A stretch of 64,000 bases of DNA from Glycomyces tenuis DSM 44171 (GCF_000427885.1 NZ_KE386601.1:50115-114114), one strand, 5' to 3'; shown: positions 8,508 through 16,793, numbered from the stretch's first letter. Numbers and translations: made by a program. Notes: a model not told the origin generated them from the letters alone.

Positions 8508-9245
8508 TCACCGCAGTGCCGGTGCGGCGGAACCGATGTGTTCGCGGACCTGCCCGGCGAGCTCGTCGTAGTACTCGGAGACGTAGTGGAACGGGGCCAC
8601 GCCCCAGCGGTGCCCCGGGTCGGCCACCGTCAGCGCCGGGTTCGGCCGGACGGTGAGGGCCCGCTCACCGAGCGACGCCGTCAGGACCGCGTAGGCCCGT
8701 TCGAGCCAGGCGTTGGTCGCCTCGGCGCGCGCCCGATCCTCCAGGGCCCGCCCGTCGGCGTCGTGGGTCGCCCAGTACGCCCGGTGGACGACGACCGGCT
8801 GCTGCGGCAGGAGGGCCGCGAGCCGCCGGGAGGCCTCGGCGAAGGGGCCGTCATCGGCGAGTTCGGCGTCCTCGGGGACGGAAGTGAGGCCCTTCCGCTT
8901 CGCGAAGCCGGCCTTCTTGAAGTAACCGGTCGCCGTCACCAGGCCGAATCCGGTGTGAGCCAGCGGTGCCCGCTCGTCGATGAGATCGATGACCACGGGG
9001 TGGTCGATCGTGGGCAGGACCCGCGCGGCCGTCTTGTCGTGGTCTTGCGCCACCACTCTGCGCTGGAAGCCGGACTCGAGCCGGATCTCGTCCGGGTCGA
9101 TCGGGGTCGGTGTCGAGACGAGGCTCTGGACCCGGGTGCGGGAGAAGAAGTGAACCGGTGCCGGCAGGGGAGCCCGTCCGACGTCGCCGGCGTCCCGGGT
9201 GACACAGGATCCGATGAGGGAGTAGGTCGGGGAGGAGTTCGTCAT
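8508..9245 (-). CDS. DUF6270-like protein with GSCVTRD motif
   Basis: Predicted 245 residues from ATG 9245-9243, with GGAG about 9 nt upstream. It starts with a conserved block, YSLIGSCVTRDAGDVGRAP, and ends with DPGHRWGVAPFHYVSEYY. This pattern matches uncharacterised GSC-type proteins (DUF6270) found in surface polysaccharide loci. The early G-S-C, with a Ser at the end of the first beta strand, and the late D-x-x-H plus P-x-H resemble blocks I and V of SGNH hydrolases. An acyl esterase or transferase acting on the glycan is therefore a plausible but unproven role. No signal peptide or membrane helix is seen, so it is probably cytosolic. It is a close paralogue of the upstream gene 9371-10147, sharing RTR[VI]QS[LV]VSTPTPIDP. 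Confidence 0.65.
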   Translation of the reverse strand: MTNSSPTYSLIGSCVTRDAGDVGRAPLPAPVHFFSRTRVQSLVSTPTPIDPDEIRLESGFQRRVVAQDHDKTAARVLPTIDHPVVIDLIDERAPLAHTGFGLVTATGYFKKAGFAKRKGLTSVPEDAELADDGPFAEASRRLAALLPQQPVVVHRAYWATHDADGRALEDRARAEATNAWLERAYAVLTASLGERALTVRPNPALTVADPGHRWGVAPFHYVSEYYDELAGQVREHIGSAAPALR

Positions 9246-9370
9246 CGGCTGGGTCTCCTGCCAAGAGAGCGGCACGCCCGTGAAAGGTGTCAGGCCGACA
9301 GGCGGGGCACTTGGTCCGAACGCGCACCGCGCCGCGCCGGGTCGCCCCGGCCCGCCCCGCCGTCGAGTTC

Positions 9371-10147
9371 TTAGCCGGCCGCGGCCGAGCGGTAGAGCGT
9401 CGACGTGGCCGCGCGCTGCGCGGGCACGGGCGCGGAGAGCAGTGCGCGGACCTTCGCGGCGAAGAACTCGTGGTATTCCGCGATGAAGTGGACCGGCGCG
9501 TGGCCCCAGCGGCTGTTCGGGTCGGGCACGCGCAGCTCCTCGGGCATGTCGATGACGGTCGCCCGCGGGCCGAGCGCGCGAATGAACAGCTCGTAGGCCG
9601 GCTCCAGCCACGCGTTGTGCCGCTCGGACTCCTCGATCCGTCCGACCGGCTTCCCGTCGGCCTCGCGCGTGGCCCAGAACGTCCGGTGGACGATGATCCG
9701 CTGGTCCGGCCGCAGCAGCGCGGCGAAGCGGCGGCACGCCTCGGCGAAGGGGCCGTCCTCGCGCAGCTCGGTGTCCTCGGGCACTCGCGTGTAGCCTTCG
9801 CGGCCGAGGAAGTCCTGCTTGAAGCTGCGCGTGGCGGTCACCAGGCCGTGCCCGGTGTTGGTCAGCGGGAGCCGCTCGTCGCCGAGGTCGACCACGATCG
9901 GGTGGTCGAGGCGCGGCAGCGTCGTCGCGGCGGTCTTGCGGTGGTCGTTGAGGATGACCTGCCGGTTGAAGATGTTGTCGGTCGTGATCTCGGCCGGGTC
10001 GATCGGCGTCGGCGTCGAGACGACGCTCTGGATCCGGGTGCGCGAGTAGTACTTGACGGGCCTGCCCAGCGGGGCGCGGCCGACGTCGCCGGCGTCACGG
10101 GTGACGCAGGTGCCCAGCACGGAGTATCGCAAGGGTTCGGGGGTCAT
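9371..10147 (-). CDS. DUF6270-like protein with GTCVTRD motif
   Basis: Predicted 258 residues from ATG 10147-10145, which has AGGAAG about 10 nt upstream; a GTG at 10168 would add seven residues but lacks a site. It is colinear with the protein at 8508-9245. The first block reads YSVLGTCVTRDAGDVGRAP, so the position that is Ser in the paralogue is Thr here. The last block is DPNSRWGHAPVHFIAEYH. If the family is SGNH-like, this copy may have altered or lost catalysis. No transmembrane segment is seen. Because it follows the glnII terminator, this gene likely starts the transcript that leads into the glycan cluster. Function is unknown; the link to glycan modification rests on context. Confidence 0.65.
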   Translation of the reverse strand: MTPEPLRYSVLGTCVTRDAGDVGRAPLGRPVKYYSRTRIQSVVSTPTPIDPAEITTDNIFNRQVILNDHRKTAATTLPRLDHPIVVDLGDERLPLTNTGHGLVTATRSFKQDFLGREGYTRVPEDTELREDGPFAEACRRFAALLRPDQRIIVHRTFWATREADGKPVGRIEESERHNAWLEPAYELFIRALGPRATVIDMPEELRVPDPNSRWGHAPVHFIAEYHEFFAAKVRALLSAPVPAQRAATSTLYRSAAAG

Positions 10148-10267
10148 GCTCGAATCGCTTCCTGCCACGGATGGAACGAGAGTTATTCAACATACGACCC
10201 GGACGACTATATCAGGGCCATTGCCCACGAACACCGCCGAATGTGGGCGTTCGGCCGTAATTGGACA

Positions 10268-10308
10268 AAGTGGAGGGCCGCCGCGCGAAGCGCGGCGGCC
10301 CTCCACTT
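10268..10308 (-). terminator. strong hairpin terminator after glnII
   Basis: A perfect 19-bp inverted repeat with a 3-nt loop (GAA) starts 23 bp after the glnII stop. One arm starts AAGTGGAGGGCCGCC and the other ends GGCGGCCCTCCACTT. It lacks a long T run, which is usual in high-GC actinobacteria. It separates glnII from the DUF6270-like gene. Confidence 0.85.
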
Positions 10309-10331
10309 GCACGGAGACCTGCGGTTTCGGC

Positions 10332-11345
10332 TCAGACCAGGCCTTTCCGCTCGAGAGCGCCGCAGACCGTGTCGACCATGAGGCGGGTCACGACGTAGGG
10401 GTCGCAGTTGGCGTTCGGGCGGCGGTCTTCGAGGTAGCCCTTCTTGTCCTTCTCGACCTGCCACGGGATGCGGATCGAGGCGCCGCGGTCGGAGACGCCG
10501 TAGGAGAACTGGCTCCAGTGGGCCGTCTCGTGCTGGCCGGTCAGGCGCTGGTCGATGCCGTCGCCGTAGCCCTCGATGTGCTCCTCGGCCTTCTCGCCCA
10601 GGGCCTCGCAGGCGGCGATGACCGGCTCGTAGTCCTCACGCATCGCCTTGGTCGAGAAGTTGGTGTGGCAGCCGGCGCCGTTCCAGTCGCCCTTGGCCGG
10701 CTTCGGGTCGATCGTCGCCGAGACGCCGAACTCCTCGGCGGTCCGGTACAGCAGCCAGCGCGCCAGCCACAGCGAGTCCGAGACCTCCAGGGCCGAGGCC
10801 GGCCCCACCTGGAACTCCCACTGGCCCGGCATGACCTCGGCGTTGATGCCCGAGATCGGCAGCCCCGCGGCCAGGCAGTTGTCGAGGTGCCGCTCGACGA
10901 TCTCGCGGCCGAAGATCTCGTCGGCGCCCACGCCGCAGTAGTAGCCGCCCTGCGGGGCCGGGTAGCCGCCCTCGGGGAAGCCCAGCGGCCGGGAGCCGAC
11001 CATGAAGGTGTACTCCTGCTCGATGCCGAACCAGGCCTCCTGCGAGGCGTACCGCTCGGCCACCCCGGCCGTCGCCGCGCGCGTGTTGCTCGGGTGGGGC
11101 GTGAAGTCGGTGTCGAGGACCTCGCACAGGACCAGCACGTGGTCGCCGCCCCTGATCGGGTCCGGCACCGTCTTGACCGGCCTGAGCACGCAGTCCGAGG
11201 AGTCGCCCTCGGCCTGGTTCGTCGAGGAGCCGTCGAAGCCCCAGATCGGCGGCTCCGCGCCGTCGGCGAGGACCTTGGTCTTGGAACGCAGCTTGGCGGT
11301 CGGCTCGGTGCCGTCGAGCCAGATGTACTCGGCCTTGATGGTCAT
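10332..11345 (-). CDS. glnII: type II glutamine synthetase
   Basis: Predicted 337 residues, close to the usual size of the eukaryotic-type GSII found in streptomycetes and relatives. It makes glutamine from glutamate, ammonia and ATP in the cytosol. Visible signatures are IWGFDGSSTNQAEG (GS beta-grasp region), WFGIEQEYTFM (metal-binding glutamates), INAEVMPGQWEFQVG, GAGCHTNFSTKAM (ATP/ammonia region) and DRGASIRIPW with the conserved arginines. It lacks the adenylylation loop of GSI enzymes. It is monocistronic, with a strong terminator downstream and a 17-bp dyad upstream that could serve nitrogen control. A main GlnA is expected elsewhere in the genome. Confidence 0.95.
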   Translation of the reverse strand: MTIKAEYIWLDGTEPTAKLRSKTKVLADGAEPPIWGFDGSSTNQAEGDSSDCVLRPVKTVPDPIRGGDHVLVLCEVLDTDFTPHPSNTRAATAGVAERYASQEAWFGIEQEYTFMVGSRPLGFPEGGYPAPQGGYYCGVGADEIFGREIVERHLDNCLAAGLPISGINAEVMPGQWEFQVGPASALEVSDSLWLARWLLYRTAEEFGVSATIDPKPAKGDWNGAGCHTNFSTKAMREDYEPVIAACEALGEKAEEHIEGYGDGIDQRLTGQHETAHWSQFSYGVSDRGASIRIPWQVEKDKKGYLEDRRPNANCDPYVVTRLMVDTVCGALERKGLV

Positions 11346-11422
11346 CGGGTGGGAGCCCCTCTCGTGATCGGCGGATGCACCGCCAAGCTCCCAAGACGCA
11401 ATTTCCCCTGCATTGATGACGT

Positions 11423-11439
11423 GTAAACAGTCTGTTAAC
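11423..11439. promoter_or_regulatory. dyad GTAAACA-GTC-TGTTAAC upstream of glnII
   Basis: A near-perfect inverted repeat (one mismatched pair) lies about 78 bp upstream of the glnII start, in an AT-richer stretch. GTTAAC-type half-sites recall the gTnAc part of GlnR boxes, but the full GlnR pattern is not convincing. It is a candidate operator for nitrogen regulation of glnII. Confidence 0.4.
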
Positions 11440-11597
11440 CGGTATTCGCCGAGGCCCGCGGCCGTTCGCGAGCCCTCATCACCCAAATTAGACCGAGAAA
11501 ATCCTGATCCTCCCGTATCCCTGATTCGACCAGTTTCGTTCTTCTAGATGCGGGCGGTGGTACCGCCCGCACTCAGGTTCAGGACGACGGGGGAGAC

Positions 11598-12608
11598 ATG
11601 GGGATCATCATGCGCGGCTGCGAGATCGCTCGCCGCCTCGATGTGCCCCGGCTCCTCCTCCGCGTCGCGTTCGCAGTGTTCGGCTCCCTGCTTCTCGGGG
11701 GCCTCGGCATGGCGACCGCCGCTTGGGCATCGGACGAGACCACCGAGGCGACAGACCTTGCCGCGGTGACAGATCCGCTCTCCGCAGAGGTATCCGACAC
11801 GTCGCGCCTGGTCGCGCGGCTGGTCCCGCACAACCAGCAGGGACATCGGGCGCCGGCGGTCGAGGGGACGTCACCGGGGCTGGTGTCGGGTCTGACCGAA
11901 CCGGTGGAATCGCTGGTGGAAGAGCAGGTGGACACCGTGCGAACGGTGCTGCGAAGCGACGAGCCGTCCGGCACGTCGAACGGCGAGTCTGTGGGAGACA
12001 GTGCCGCTGAAGTGGTGACACCGCTGCTGGGAACCCTGCTGAAGGAGACGGTCTCTGTCGTACAGAGCCCAGCCCCGGCGGTGTCCGGTGTCTACAAGAC
12101 TGTCGCGCCCGCGACCGATGAGGTCGACGTACTGGCGCGACTGGTGACCGATGGCCTTGTGCCGCCGAGCGACGCGACGCCACCCGGGGGCGTCCCCGCC
12201 ACCGGCCAAGGACAACCGAGCCTCACCACGCTTCAGCAGGTCACCGACTCCACCGAGGCGGCGGCGGCGTTCAGCGGAACGCCGGACGACCGGTCGGCCG
12301 CCGCCTTCGAGTGCGCTGCCGCCCCCCAGGGCGAGCAGCCGGCAGATCCGGACGACGCCTGGCGGCACGTGTCGCGCGCGGACGTCTCGCAGCCGTGGAC
12401 CGACCACGGTCCCGCGCTGCCCGGCCTGAAGATCATCCCCGGTGGAGCCACTGGCTCGAGCACCGGTGTCAGTGTGGACAGCGGCCAGACCGCTGTCGAC
12501 GTCTCCTCGTCAACCGACGGCGAACAGGTGTCGTTCGACCGTGCGGTGGACAGGGGATTGGGGCGACCAATGGACCGCGCCGCCGAGCTGTCCGTCGCCC
12601 CAGATTAG
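11598..12608 (+). CDS. secreted protein of unknown function, first gene of the chaplin-like array
   Basis: Predicted 336 residues from ATG 11598 with GGGGGAGA just upstream. A signal peptide or membrane helix is visible at residues about 18-45 (VAFAVFGSLLLGGLGMATAAWA). The rest is Thr/Ser/Pro/Val-rich and low in complexity, with Val/Leu heptad-like segments such as PLLGTLLKETVSVVQSPAPA and a single cysteine near position 232. No catalytic motif is seen. Long, Ser/Thr-rich, mostly disordered exported proteins are found beside chaplins and rodlins in spore-forming actinomycetes. The three following genes encode small secreted Cys-pair repeat proteins, so I infer an extracellular or aerial-hypha surface role. 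I do not recognise the family. Confidence 0.7.
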   Translation: MGIIMRGCEIARRLDVPRLLLRVAFAVFGSLLLGGLGMATAAWASDETTEATDLAAVTDPLSAEVSDTSRLVARLVPHNQQGHRAPAVEGTSPGLVSGLTEPVESLVEEQVDTVRTVLRSDEPSGTSNGESVGDSAAEVVTPLLGTLLKETVSVVQSPAPAVSGVYKTVAPATDEVDVLARLVTDGLVPPSDATPPGGVPATGQGQPSLTTLQQVTDSTEAAAAFSGTPDDRSAAAFECAAAPQGEQPADPDDAWRHVSRADVSQPWTDHGPALPGLKIIPGGATGSSTGVSVDSGQTAVDVSSSTDGEQVSFDRAVDRGLGRPMDRAAELSVAPD

Positions 12609-12613
12609 CGCCT

Positions 12614-12721
12614 CCGCGCGTCGACGCGCGGGAGCCGCAGTGCATTCGCAGTGCTCTTCGTTCCCACCGGTGGCAGCGTCCGGGGTCGCGACCCCGGCGG
12701 TGTCCGGCGCGTCGACGCGCG
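12614..12721. repeat. three GC-rich palindromes between the first and second array genes
   Basis: Three perfect palindromes sit in this gap: CCGCGCGTCGACGCGCGG (12614-12631), CCGGGGTCGCGACCCCGG (12680-12697) and a second GCGCGTCGACGCGC (12708-12721). The first and third share the core CGCGTCGACGCG. They could form hairpins in the transcript and damp read-through from the long gene into the small secreted-protein genes, or serve as binding sites. Nothing coding is seen here. Confidence 0.5.
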
Positions 12722-12821
12722 GTCAGGCCAGCACCGGCCGCCTTCGAGCGGAGGCCGGCCGGATCCAAACGAAGACGCCCGAATCATCGGGCGCACAACC
12801 GAGAAGGAAACGAACAGCATC

Positions 12822-13205
12822 ATGCGCAAGGTTCTCACCGTCGCAGCCGCCGCCGCAGGCGTCGCCGCGCTCGGCGCCGCCGCGCCCGCCATGGCTTTGG
12901 GCAGCAACTCCGGCGTCGTCGCCGGTGACCAGTCACTGGTCAACCTGGACGCCTCGAGCGCCGCCCACTGGCAGATCTGCGGTCAGAACATCCTGACCAC
13001 GTCGTTCGAGCAGAACTGCGACAACCGCGACCACATCGGCGAGGAGGGTCCGCAGTCCGGCGTCCTGGCGGGCGACCGCTCGCTGGTCAACGGCGACGTC
13101 TCGAGCCTGGCCCACTGGCAGATCTGCGGCCAGAACATCGGCGTCGCGCCGTCGCTGGCGCAGCAGTGCCTGAACTACGACCACGTGTCGGACGACGCCC
13201 AATAA
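12822..13205 (+). CDS. small secreted chaplin-like protein with two Cys-pair repeats
   Basis: Predicted 127 residues. A signal peptide (MRKVLTVAAAAAGVAALG, cut near AMA) precedes two tandem units of about 48 residues. Unit 1 carries GVVAGDQSLVNLDASSAAHW, then QICGQNILTTSFEQNC, and unit 2 carries GVLAGDRSLVNGDVSSLAHW, then QICGQNIG. Each unit has exactly two cysteines, likely a disulfide, and the sequence W-Q-I-C-G-Q-N. This resembles the CGN-V-x-V...GN-x-C core of chaplins, but with the cysteines closer together. It is probably exported to the cell or hyphal surface. It is preceded by an AAGGA site and followed by a hairpin before a close paralogue. A surface-active or adhesive role is inferred. 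Confidence 0.75.
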   Translation: MRKVLTVAAAAAGVAALGAAAPAMALGSNSGVVAGDQSLVNLDASSAAHWQICGQNILTTSFEQNCDNRDHIGEEGPQSGVLAGDRSLVNGDVSSLAHWQICGQNIGVAPSLAQQCLNYDHVSDDAQ

Positions 13206-13212
13206 GACCGTC

Positions 13213-13248
13213 GGGCGGGCCGGCCCTCGACGGGCGCACGGCCCGCCC
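13213..13248 (+). terminator. hairpin between the two repeat-protein genes
   Basis: Inverted arms GGGCGGGCC and GGCCCGCCC form a 9-bp stem with an 18-nt loop just after the stop at 13205. It may be a weak terminator or mRNA stabiliser between paralogous genes. Confidence 0.5.
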
Positions 13249-13277
13249 CGCTCATCGTTCGAGAAAGGAACCACAGC

Positions 13278-13697
13278 ATGCGCACCTCCACTGCCGCCGC
13301 CGCGGTCGCCGCCGGTCTCGCCGTGCTCGGCGCCGCCGCTCCGGCCATGGCGCAGAACTCCGGCGTCGTGGCCGGCGACCAGTCACTGCTCAACCTGGAC
13401 GCCTCCGACGCGCTGCACTGGCAGGTCTGCGGCCAGAACGTCCTGACGACGTCGGTCGACCAGAACTGCGACAACCGCGACCACATCGGCGAGGGACCCA
13501 ACTCGGGCGTCGTGGCCGGCGACCAGTCGCTGGTCAACGGCGACGTCTCGAGCCTGGCCCACTGGCAGGTCTGCGGCCAGAACGTCCTGGCGACCTCGTT
13601 CGGCCAGAACTGCGGCAACGCCGACCACATCGACGAGGACGACGGCCACGGCCACGGCCACGACCACGACAAGGGCGTCGACCAAGGCGACTTCTAG
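13278..13697 (+). CDS. small secreted chaplin-like protein with two Cys-pair repeats and His-rich tail
   Basis: Predicted 139 residues with AGAAAGGA ahead of the ATG. The signal peptide ends near AMAQ. Two repeats nearly identical to each other follow, each with NSGVVAGDQSL, then H-W-Q-V-C-G-Q-N-V-L, then Q-N-C. The second unit is the better chaplin match because the residue pair FGQNC mirrors chaplin FGN-x-C. The tail DDGHGHGHDHDKG is a likely metal-binding patch, perhaps for zinc, copper or nickel, absent from the paralogue at 12822-13205. Nucleotide similarity to that gene is high, pointing to recent duplication. It is likely exported and assembled on the cell surface. No such paired-repeat family is named to my knowledge. 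Confidence 0.75.
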   Translation: MRTSTAAAAVAAGLAVLGAAAPAMAQNSGVVAGDQSLLNLDASDALHWQVCGQNVLTTSVDQNCDNRDHIGEGPNSGVVAGDQSLVNGDVSSLAHWQVCGQNVLATSFGQNCGNADHIDEDDGHGHGHDHDKGVDQGDF

Positions 13698-13763
13698 CGC
13701 CGCGCAACGGGAACGCCCGCGCTCGGTCAGCACTCGTACCCGAAGGGGAGGTCGAAAGAGGAA

Positions 13764-14282
13764 ATGCGATACAAGACCATCGTCGCGGCTTCGGCCGCGG
13801 CCGCCGCCGCGGCGGCCATCCCGTGCGGGGCGGCTTCGGCCTCGACGCCGGACTGGCTGACGCTGGTGAACCTGAACACCGGAAACGCATCGCTGCTTCC
13901 GGCCGTGTGCGGAGCGGAATCCGCCGGAACGGTCGTCGACCCCGCCTGCGCGGGCGTCTTCGGAGCGCAGCCCTCGACCGCCGAAGCCTTCGGCGTCGAG
14001 CTGCCCGAGACGCCACAGGCTCCGCAGGCGCCGCCGACGTCCGGCGGAGGAGTGCCCACAGTGGCCAATGTCGACATGCGCGACTTCGCGAGATGGGAGG
14101 TCTGCGGCGTGGCCGCGGGCTCCACGACCGAGGACGTCACGTGCGACAACTCGGTTCCCGAGCGGCAGCCGATGGATCCCGGCAACGGCGTGTCGCTGGT
14201 GAACGCCGACACGAGCGGTGCCCTCAACTGGAGCGTCTGCGGCATCGCGGTGCTCTCCGAGGTGCACGCGTTCGACTGCTGA
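13764..14282 (+). CDS. secreted protein with diverged Cys-pair repeats
   Basis: Predicted 172 residues from ATG 13764, preceded by GAGGTCGAAAGAGGAA. A signal peptide of poly-Ala type ([20 protein letters not shown]) is present. Three degenerate units can be seen: WLTLVNLNTGNASLLPAVCG, VANVDMRDFARWEVCG and VSLVNADTSGALNWSVCG, each followed by a second cysteine 10-15 residues later. A Pro-rich linker (PETPQAPQAPPTSGGG) separates the first two. The shared V-N-x-D...W-x-V-C-G core links it to the two preceding genes, so it is a distant member of the same array. It ends right after the last cysteine and is followed by a terminator hairpin. Function is unknown; surface location is inferred. Confidence 0.7.
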   Translation: MRYKTIVAASAAAAAAAAIPCGAASASTPDWLTLVNLNTGNASLLPAVCGAESAGTVVDPACAGVFGAQPSTAEAFGVELPETPQAPQAPPTSGGGVPTVANVDMRDFARWEVCGVAAGSTTEDVTCDNSVPERQPMDPGNGVSLVNADTSGALNWSVCGIAVLSEVHAFDC

Positions 14283-14317
14283 ACGGCGAGCGCGTCCGCA
14301 TACCGTTCATACCCGAC

Positions 14318-14345
14318 GGCCGGGGGTCCGCCAGGACTCCCGGCC
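14318..14345. terminator. hairpin between convergent repeat-protein gene and GH95 gene
   Basis: Arms GGCCGGGGGTCC and GGACTCCCGGCC form a 12-bp stem (one G-U pair) with loop GCCA. It lies between converging genes and could end both transcripts. Confidence 0.65.
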
Positions 14346-14355
14346 AACCCCGTGT

Positions 14356-16614
14356 CTACTCCGGACTCCAGCGCTCCCCGGCCCCCAGCGCCAGCGGCCG
14401 CGGCTCCCGCCCCGGCACGGCCAGCCACACCCGCGTCTGCGCGGTGGCCTCGAGCTCCAGCTCGGCCACCGAGCCCGCCTCCCAGCGCAGGCGGCGCAGC
14501 GTCACCGCGCCCCTGGCGCGCAGCCCCGAGACCTCTCCGTCCGGCCAGGCGCCCGGCAGCGCCGGCAGCAGCTCGACCACCGGCACGCCGTCGACCGTCC
14601 GGTGCGACTGCACCAGCATCTCGGCGATCGCCGCGGTGGTGCCGAAGTTCCCGTCGATCTGGAACGGCGGGTGCGCGCACAGCAGCGAGGTGTAGACGCC
14701 CCCGTCGGAGTACTCCGCGTCGGACTTGCGGAAGCCGACCGGCGTGAGGAACTCCCCGAGCAGCCGGTGCGCCCGGTCCCCGTCGCCCAGCCGCGCCCAC
14801 AGCGCGGTCTTCCACGCCAGCGACCAGCCGGTCCCCGCGTCGCCGCGCGCCTCCAGGCTCCGCCTCGCCGCCTCGGTCAGCTCGGGGGAGTCGGCGAACG
14901 AGGAACCGGGGAAGGCCCCGTACAGGTGCGAGACGTGCCGGTGGTGGACCTCGGCCTCCTCGCGCTCGCGGGCCCACTCCAGGACCCGCCCGTCCGAGCC
15001 GATCCGCACCCCGGCCAGGCGCGGCAGCGCCTCGCGGACCTCGGCGACCACCGCTAGGAGCTCATTGTGGACGGTCTCGGCGACCACGTCCGCGGCCTCG
15101 AGCACGAACTCGAACAGCTCCCGCACGAGCGTCGCGTCCATCGCCGTCGTCTCGTCCACGGCCGCGTTCCCCTCGGGCGTGACGAACTCGTTCTCGGGGC
15201 TCGTGGCGGGATTGGTGACGAGCTCGCCGCTCTCGTTCTCACTGAGCCTGTCGAGCGCGAACCGGGCCGCGCCGAGCACCACCGGGAAGCGGTCGGCGAG
15301 GAACTCCTCGTCGCGCGTGAAGCGCCAGTGCTCGGCGATGTGCATGCACAGCCACAGCCCCGCCATCGGCCACGCCTGCCAGCAGGCGCGCCCGTCGCAC
15401 GGCGTCGTCAGCCGCCAGTAGTCGGTGTTGTGGTGGCAGCACCAGCCGCCCGCGCCGTAGAGCCGCCGCGCGGTCTCGGCGCCGGTGCGCGCCAAGTCGT
15501 CGACGAGGTCGAACATCGGCTCGTGGAACTCGGGGAGAGCGCACGTCTCGGCGGGCCAGTAGTTCATCTCGACGTTGATGTTCGTGGTGTAGTCGCAGTT
15601 CCACGGCGGGGTGACCTGGTCGTTCCAGATGCCCTGGAGGTTCGCCGCCTGCGTGCCGGGCCGCGAGGAGGCCGCCAGCAGGTACCGGCCGAACTGGAAG
15701 GCCAGCACCGGCAGGTGCTCGTCCGCCCCGCCCGCGGCGCGGCGCTCGAGCCGCCGGTCGACCGGCTCTCCGGCGCCGGCGCCGCCGAGGTCCAGCCGCA
15801 CCCGGTCCATGACGCGCCGGTGCTCGTCCACGTGGTCCCGCAGGACCGTCTCCCAGCCGTTCGCCGCCGCGCCGCGCGCCTCGCGCCGCACGGCCTCGAG
15901 TTCGGCGCCCGGCTCGTCGGTGCTGCGCATCGCGAGGAACACCACGACCTCGCGGCAGCCGGTGAAGCGGTGCCCGCGGGAGGTCGGCGCCACCTCGCCG
16001 TCGCAGCGCAGCTGCGCGTTGAGCGCGAGCGCGCGCACGCCGTCGGTGCTCGAGTAGTCCGGTGTCCCGCCGCGGACGCCGACCGGCGCGAAACCGGTGA
16101 ACGACAGCTCGTCGAAGTCGGCCTCGCTCGTTCCGTGCCGATGCGGCCATTCGAAGTCGAGCGCGAGGTCGAAGGCCTCCTCGGCGCTCCAGCGCAGCGC
16201 GAGGACCCCGAAGCGGACCGAGACGAGCGCCTCTTGCCGCACCCGGCCCCGCGCGACCCTCGCGACGCCGTCGCGCAGATCCAGTTCGCGCGTCTCGCCC
16301 TCGCCGTCGTCCGAGTGCGAGGCGAGCAGCGCTCCGGCCGGCTGGTAGGCCTGCGTGCTCTCGCCCTGGAGCCGCGTCACGAGTTGATCGGCCGCGAACA
16401 GCTCGCCGCGCCGCACCGCCTCGGCGGCCTCGGCCGCGACGCCTTCGACGCCCTCGGGGACGCTCCAATCGCCCCTGCCCGACCAGAACCCGTCCTCGTT
16501 GAGGGTGATCCGCCCGCCCTCGAGCATCGCGCCGATGCGGCCGTTGCCGATCGGCAGGCCCTCGTGCCAGGCGCGGGGCGGGGTGCCGTAGCTCAGTTTC
16601 AACTCGTCCGACAT
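14356..16614 (-). CDS. GH95-type alpha-L-fucosidase (or related glycosidase)
   Basis: Predicted 752 residues, typical for glycoside hydrolase family 95, whose members release alpha-L-fucose or alpha-L-galactose by inversion. The N-terminal beta domain carries LPIGNGRIGAMLEGG and LNEDGFWSG. The (alpha/alpha)6 domain has NLQGIWNDQVTPPWNCDYT and NINVEMNYWPAE, which holds the paired asparagines that activate water. HHNTDYWRLTTP and QIDGNFGTTAAIAEML contain other conserved active-site residues. No signal peptide is seen, so it may work in the cytosol on imported oligosaccharides. It is divergent from the LPxTG gene, and no transporter sits beside it. Substrate specificity within GH95 varies, so fucosidase activity is likely but not certain. 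Confidence 0.88.
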   Translation of the reverse strand: MSDELKLSYGTPPRAWHEGLPIGNGRIGAMLEGGRITLNEDGFWSGRGDWSVPEGVEGVAAEAAEAVRRGELFAADQLVTRLQGESTQAYQPAGALLASHSDDGEGETRELDLRDGVARVARGRVRQEALVSVRFGVLALRWSAEEAFDLALDFEWPHRHGTSEADFDELSFTGFAPVGVRGGTPDYSSTDGVRALALNAQLRCDGEVAPTSRGHRFTGCREVVVFLAMRSTDEPGAELEAVRREARGAAANGWETVLRDHVDEHRRVMDRVRLDLGGAGAGEPVDRRLERRAAGGADEHLPVLAFQFGRYLLAASSRPGTQAANLQGIWNDQVTPPWNCDYTTNINVEMNYWPAETCALPEFHEPMFDLVDDLARTGAETARRLYGAGGWCCHHNTDYWRLTTPCDGRACWQAWPMAGLWLCMHIAEHWRFTRDEEFLADRFPVVLGAARFALDRLSENESGELVTNPATSPENEFVTPEGNAAVDETTAMDATLVRELFEFVLEAADVVAETVHNELLAVVAEVREALPRLAGVRIGSDGRVLEWAREREEAEVHHRHVSHLYGAFPGSSFADSPELTEAARRSLEARGDAGTGWSLAWKTALWARLGDGDRAHRLLGEFLTPVGFRKSDAEYSDGGVYTSLLCAHPPFQIDGNFGTTAAIAEMLVQSHRTVDGVPVVELLPALPGAWPDGEVSGLRARGAVTLRRLRWEAGSVAELELEATAQTRVWLAVPGREPRPLALGAGERWSPE

Positions 16615-16793
16615 GGGACAAGGATTTCACTCCGGAGACGGCCGGTTGCGACTGGCGTGTCGCCCGTGAGCTCACCCCGGCATGTCGCGAAATTACAATG
16701 CAACTTCGCGGGACCGGGGCGCGTGAAGGTATTGCCCAACTGTGAACCCGGCACGTTCAATCCAACGGCAGAACGACTACGGAGAACTGAGAC

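Noticed and set aside
11423-11439. Definite GlnR box at glnII
   Set aside because: Only part of the GlnR pattern fits; kept as a candidate operator.
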